Shown: positions 41,182 to 43,497 of the stretch, piece by piece
Layout of the letters: each line of letters opens with the position of its first letter
Position numbering within the stretch: position 1 is the stretch's first letter
Virus record (IMG/VR): IMGVR_UViG_3300032116_000424
Coordinates: 1-43,497 of that record
Direction: 5' to 3' (one strand)
DNA: 43,497 nt
Origin: a virus
The notes under the pieces: model-generated
Told to the model about the DNA's origin: nothing
What the model saw: the letters and a program-made list of their open reading frames with translations, nothing else
The model's database searches: none
Translations under genes and position numbers: made by a program

Positions 41182-42774
41182 TTAGATTGAGAACTCTAGG
41201 GTCACGTTGGTGCAGCTGCTGCCGGCCAGCTGGATCAGGTTGCCAGAGACAACGCTCCAGGTGCCCTGACCGGCGCCAAACTCGGCGTCCCAGGCGGCTT
41301 GCAACGCAATAATCAGAGCAGCCACGCTGGCCGCGCTGATGCCAGCGTTAGCGACGATGTTGTCGTCGCACATGATTCCGGTGGTTCCGATGACATAACG
41401 AGCCGGGTCGGCATCGTTGATGACCGCCGTGAACTGGATGACGCTCGGGCAGACAGGGTCCGCAGAGTTGTAGCTCTGAGCAGGATCGCCAGGATCAGCT
41501 TCGCAGACAGGGATGATCTCGATGCAGCCACGATCAACCTTGTGGAAGATAGCTTCAAGCCATTCCGGATGCTCGGCCTTCACGGCCAACTGGAAGTCGG
41601 CAATGAACTTGCCCTTGTTGCCGCGACTGTTGTCGATCGGCTTACCGGCACAGTCCGCGCCCAGGTCATTGGTCGCGAACTTCCAACGCCCACCATAATC
41701 CCGAACCATGAACGGCATATTCGGGTTCACGGCCTCGGGGCGGAACGGCATCACGCGCAGGGCGCGAGGGTTGTTGATGTAGCTGATCTGGAACTGGGCG
41801 CGGTCGTAGTCTTCGTTGAAGACAGACTTGATGCCCTCGGTAGCAGCCACGTTCTTGTACGGCAGGACCAGGGTGTATTCACCAGGAGTAGTCGTCGCGT
41901 TGAAGCGCAACGGGAACTGGAGAACCTTCACCATGAAGTCGCCGACGAATCCCATGAAGCCGTACTTGTAGAATTCCTTGGCAGCCGGGGCGAAAACGCC
42001 GAAGCGCCAGGCATCGTACAGGGTAGCGTTGGTCTTCTGGAGATACCGGAAGGTATCCTTGTCAGTGTGCAGCTGGAGGGAATCGTACCCTTCCTTGCCG
42101 GCCTGGATAGCACCCAGGAAGTACTGACGGGTAACACGCGACTGGAGGATTTCCGGAGTCAAACGTCCCAACGAAGCAGCGGTGATCGGTGCGAGGGCGG
42201 CGTTCGTCACGCGCAAACGGGTGTAACCGGCACCAACCCAGGAATAAATCACCGCAGGTAGACCGACGGCGCAAGCAAAGGCGTTGCCGCTGATGCCAGT
42301 CGGGCTGTAGCTGGACAACTCCATCGCCTTGCGCTGGAGGTAGTAGGTCGTGATCCAGTTCGTGGCCGGACGCAGCACGTCGTCGATGATCTGACGGAAG
42401 TGCTCCTTGGCCTTCGTCTTCGTCATAATCTGATCGAAGCACAGGATGTCGGAACCCCAAGACTGCTTCTCCAGAGCGTAGGTGCTACGGGTCCAGCCCC
42501 AACCGATCTTGTTCTCGGTAGGATCGCAGGGTTGGCCAGTGCAGGCCGCGCCAGTCGGGTTTTCCCACGCGCCAGTCACATTTGGGAACACGCTGTTGAA
42601 GCGGTCGAAGGTGTGTTGCGTGCCGGAATACGCGTCAAACGATCCGGTGTTGTAGTATCCGATCATCCCGTCAAACGGGCGGATATCCTTAAGCACTTCC
42701 TTGTCATACACAGGCTCCTGCGAGACGAGGAAGGAAGCGAACTGCTTACAGCTGATTACATTTCCACTGGCCAT
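41182..42774 (-). CDS. Major capsid protein, 530 aa
   Basis: Size, composition and N-terminal region (DIRPFDGMIGYYNTGSFDAY) fit a HK97-fold capsid protein of podovirus size; I do not see a match to a named subfamily. The middle has ordered mixed strands (KVLQFPLRFNATTTPGEYTL, VMPFRPEAVNPNMPFMVRDY). It is rich in Cys (about 12), several in pairs (CTGQPC, CIEIIPVC). The ATG at 42774 has CAGGAG about 8 bases upstream. It is on the strand opposite to scaffold and portal. Confidence 0.7.
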   Translation of the reverse strand: MASGNVISCKQFASFLVSQEPVYDKEVLKDIRPFDGMIGYYNTGSFDAYSGTQHTFDRFNSVFPNVTGAWENPTGAACTGQPCDPTENKIGWGWTRSTYALEKQSWGSDILCFDQIMTKTKAKEHFRQIIDDVLRPATNWITTYYLQRKAMELSSYSPTGISGNAFACAVGLPAVIYSWVGAGYTRLRVTNAALAPITAASLGRLTPEILQSRVTRQYFLGAIQAGKEGYDSLQLHTDKDTFRYLQKTNATLYDAWRFGVFAPAAKEFYKYGFMGFVGDFMVKVLQFPLRFNATTTPGEYTLVLPYKNVAATEGIKSVFNEDYDRAQFQISYINNPRALRVMPFRPEAVNPNMPFMVRDYGGRWKFATNDLGADCAGKPIDNSRGNKGKFIADFQLAVKAEHPEWLEAIFHKVDRGCIEIIPVCEADPGDPAQSYNSADPVCPSVIQFTAVINDADPARYVIGTTGIMCDDNIVANAGISAASVAALIIALQAAWDAEFGAGQGTWSVVSGNLIQLAGSSCTNVTLEFSI

Positions 42775-42979
42775 ATTGGCTCTCCTGCCTCGGGGGTTTT
42801 CTTCACCTACCTCTCCGAGACAACGAGGCAGATTGCAGGTCCGTTAAGACCATCAATCCAACCTCGGTGGCGAGTCCGAGCCGTGGAACCGGCGAATGCC
42901 CTTCGGCACTCTTGGCCAACTGGATTAACGCGCCCAGTTCGCGCCTGGTTGACGAAACCAAGCTATGCGTCGTGGCGGA

Positions 42980-43008
42980 ATGCTGCTAGCGCGCCTTCCG
43001 AGTGTCAA
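42980..43008 (-). promoter_or_regulatory. Possible capsid-operon promoter
   Basis: Within the 230-bp spacer 42775-43004, the minus strand has TTGACA (43008-43003), 17 bases, then CAGCAT (42985-42980). The -10 match is weak. No gene is seen in the spacer. Confidence 0.3.
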
Positions 43009-43205
43009 CGGGTTTTTTCTACCCGAGCACGCGCATCCTTAAAGGCATGGGTGGAAACCTCGTCATCATCAGCCCTGGCGATGTAATCTTCGATCGCGAT
43101 GATCAGCACCGCAGTCTTCGTCCGGCGGGACCGGATTGCTTCCTCTTCCAACAGCTGAGCCACCTCGATCGGCAGCCTGTAACTTACACGAATTGTGTTC
43201 TTCAT
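43005..43205 (-). CDS. Ribbon-helix-helix regulator, 66 aa
   Basis: Begins MKNTIRVSYRLPIEVAQLLE, the strand-helix start of a CopG/Arc-type repressor, then EEAIRSRRTKTAVLIIAIED, its second helix. These bind DNA as dimers through paired strands. A palindromic site lies in the 61-bp spacer shared with the divergent helicase gene, so it probably represses itself and the helicase. Confidence 0.75.
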   Translation of the reverse strand: MKNTIRVSYRLPIEVAQLLEEEAIRSRRTKTAVLIIAIEDYIARADDDEVSTHAFKDARARVEKTR

Positions 43206-43226
43206 GGGCGCAGTGTGTAGCTTGTG

Positions 43227-43240
43227 CTTGACACGTCAAG
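43227..43240. promoter_or_regulatory. Palindromic operator with divergent -35-like boxes
   Basis: CTTGACACGTCAAG has two 6-base arms (CTTGAC, GTCAAG) around AC. TTGACA (+ strand, 43228-43233) and TTGACG (- strand, 43239-43234) overlap it, so a protein bound here would block both promoters. The helicase ATG is at 43267 and the RHH gene ATG at 43205. Confidence 0.6.
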
Positions 43241-43266
43241 TCGGAGAACGCAGCCTACGGCTCACG

Positions 43267-43497
43267 ATGGAGCTAAGGCCCTACCAAAACCAGCTGTCTA
43301 ACGACATCCGATCCGCGTTCGCATCCGGCGCCAAGCGCCCTATCGCCGTCAGCCCCACTGGATCCGGTAAGACAGTGCTCTTCTCGTACATCACATCGCA
43401 GGTCCTCAAACGCGGGACTCGCGTGATCGTCGTCGCGCACCGGAAGGAAATCCTTGAGCAGATCAGCGCCACGCTGAAGCGCGTCGGCGTGCCGCAC
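43267..43497 (+). CDS. Superfamily 2 helicase (3' end outside the window)
   Basis: The first 77 codons read MELRPYQNQLSNDIRSAF (Q-motif-like start), SPTGSGKTVLFSYITSQVLK (Walker A), and RVIVVAHRKEILEQI (motif Ia region). This is the opening of a DEAD/DEAH-type or type III restriction-like helicase, which in phages often serves replication. The stop lies beyond the window, so the rest cannot be assessed. Confidence 0.85.
   Translation, partial: MELRPYQNQLSNDIRSAFASGAKRPIAVSPTGSGKTVLFSYITSQVLKRGTRVIVVAHRKEILEQISATLKRVGVPH

Noticed and set aside
1-43497. Frequent GCTAGC sites
   Set aside because: By eye there are about 15, close to what base composition predicts for this length, so not a signal.
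1-43497. CRISPR array, tRNA or rRNA genes, integrase, insertion sequences
   Set aside because: I saw no regularly spaced repeats, no cloverleaf with conserved arms and no transposase or integrase motifs. A structure search would be needed to be sure about tRNAs.
1-43497. Window as a complete circular genome
   Set aside because: Joining the ends does not continue the helicase frame into sensible protein and leaves both end genes broken, so it is a slice.

Overview
The window is an internal slice of a tailed double-stranded DNA phage genome (Caudoviricetes), most likely podovirus-like. It has a large terminase, portal, scaffold, major capsid protein, holin and spanin-like genes, tailspike and fibre genes, two recombination proteins and a single-strand binding protein. 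I see no tape-measure gene, tail sheath, integrase, tRNA or rRNA. Both ends cut genes: a primase-helicase on the left (no start in the window) and a superfamily 2 helicase on the right (no stop). The frames do not join if the ends are put together, so more genome lies outside. Base composition is GC-rich. Many starts have AGGAGG-type Shine-Dalgarno sites, so the host translates in the canonical way. I cannot name the host.

Layout. (1) 2-1603: primase-helicase, + strand. (2) 1604-2094: noncoding, with repeated GGGTGAGGGT-like words in both orientations and a long imperfect inverted repeat; an origin or control region is possible. (3) 2095-2451: one isolated minus-strand gene. (4) 2549-6971: + strand run of small genes, including a RadC/JAB protein, a DUF3846-like protein, a lytic transglycosylase-like protein and an HU/IHF protein, ended by a strong terminator at 7009-7041. 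Several of its non-coupled genes start in AACTATG after a stem-loop. (5) 11745 down to 7139: a tightly overlapping minus-strand operon headed by RecT and a RecE-like nuclease, then about twelve small genes with HTH, coiled-coil or zinc-finger features. (6) 30759 down to 11788: minus-strand virion block with tail nozzle-like protein, tailspike, fibre, adaptor-like protein, cupin-fold protein, two internal-virion-like proteins, and a giant DarB-like polyvalent protein (methyltransferase plus helicase). The reading frame of the giant protein is interrupted by a single amber codon at 14488-14490 and then stays open for 899 more codons. (7) 30737-37409: + strand packaging block with terL, ssb, small genes, portal and scaffold. 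(8) 42774 down to 37406: minus-strand block with major capsid protein, small virion genes, a fibre, and a lysis cassette (holin, overlapping spanin-like genes). (9) 43005-43205 and 43267-43497: a ribbon-helix-helix regulator divergent from the helicase, sharing a palindromic operator.

How it fits together. The two helicases, primase, SSB, RecE/RecT and HU-like protein would serve replication and recombination. Terminase, portal, scaffold and capsid protein build and fill the head. The nozzle, spike and fibre proteins form a short tail. The giant DarB-like protein is probably packaged and injected to protect incoming DNA from restriction. The most unusual points are the amber-split giant protein, a repeated beta module shared by the spike and nozzle proteins, cysteine-rich virion proteins, the packaging block inverted with no spacer on either side, and coiled-coil paralogs whose conserved tails encode the ribosome-binding site of the next gene.
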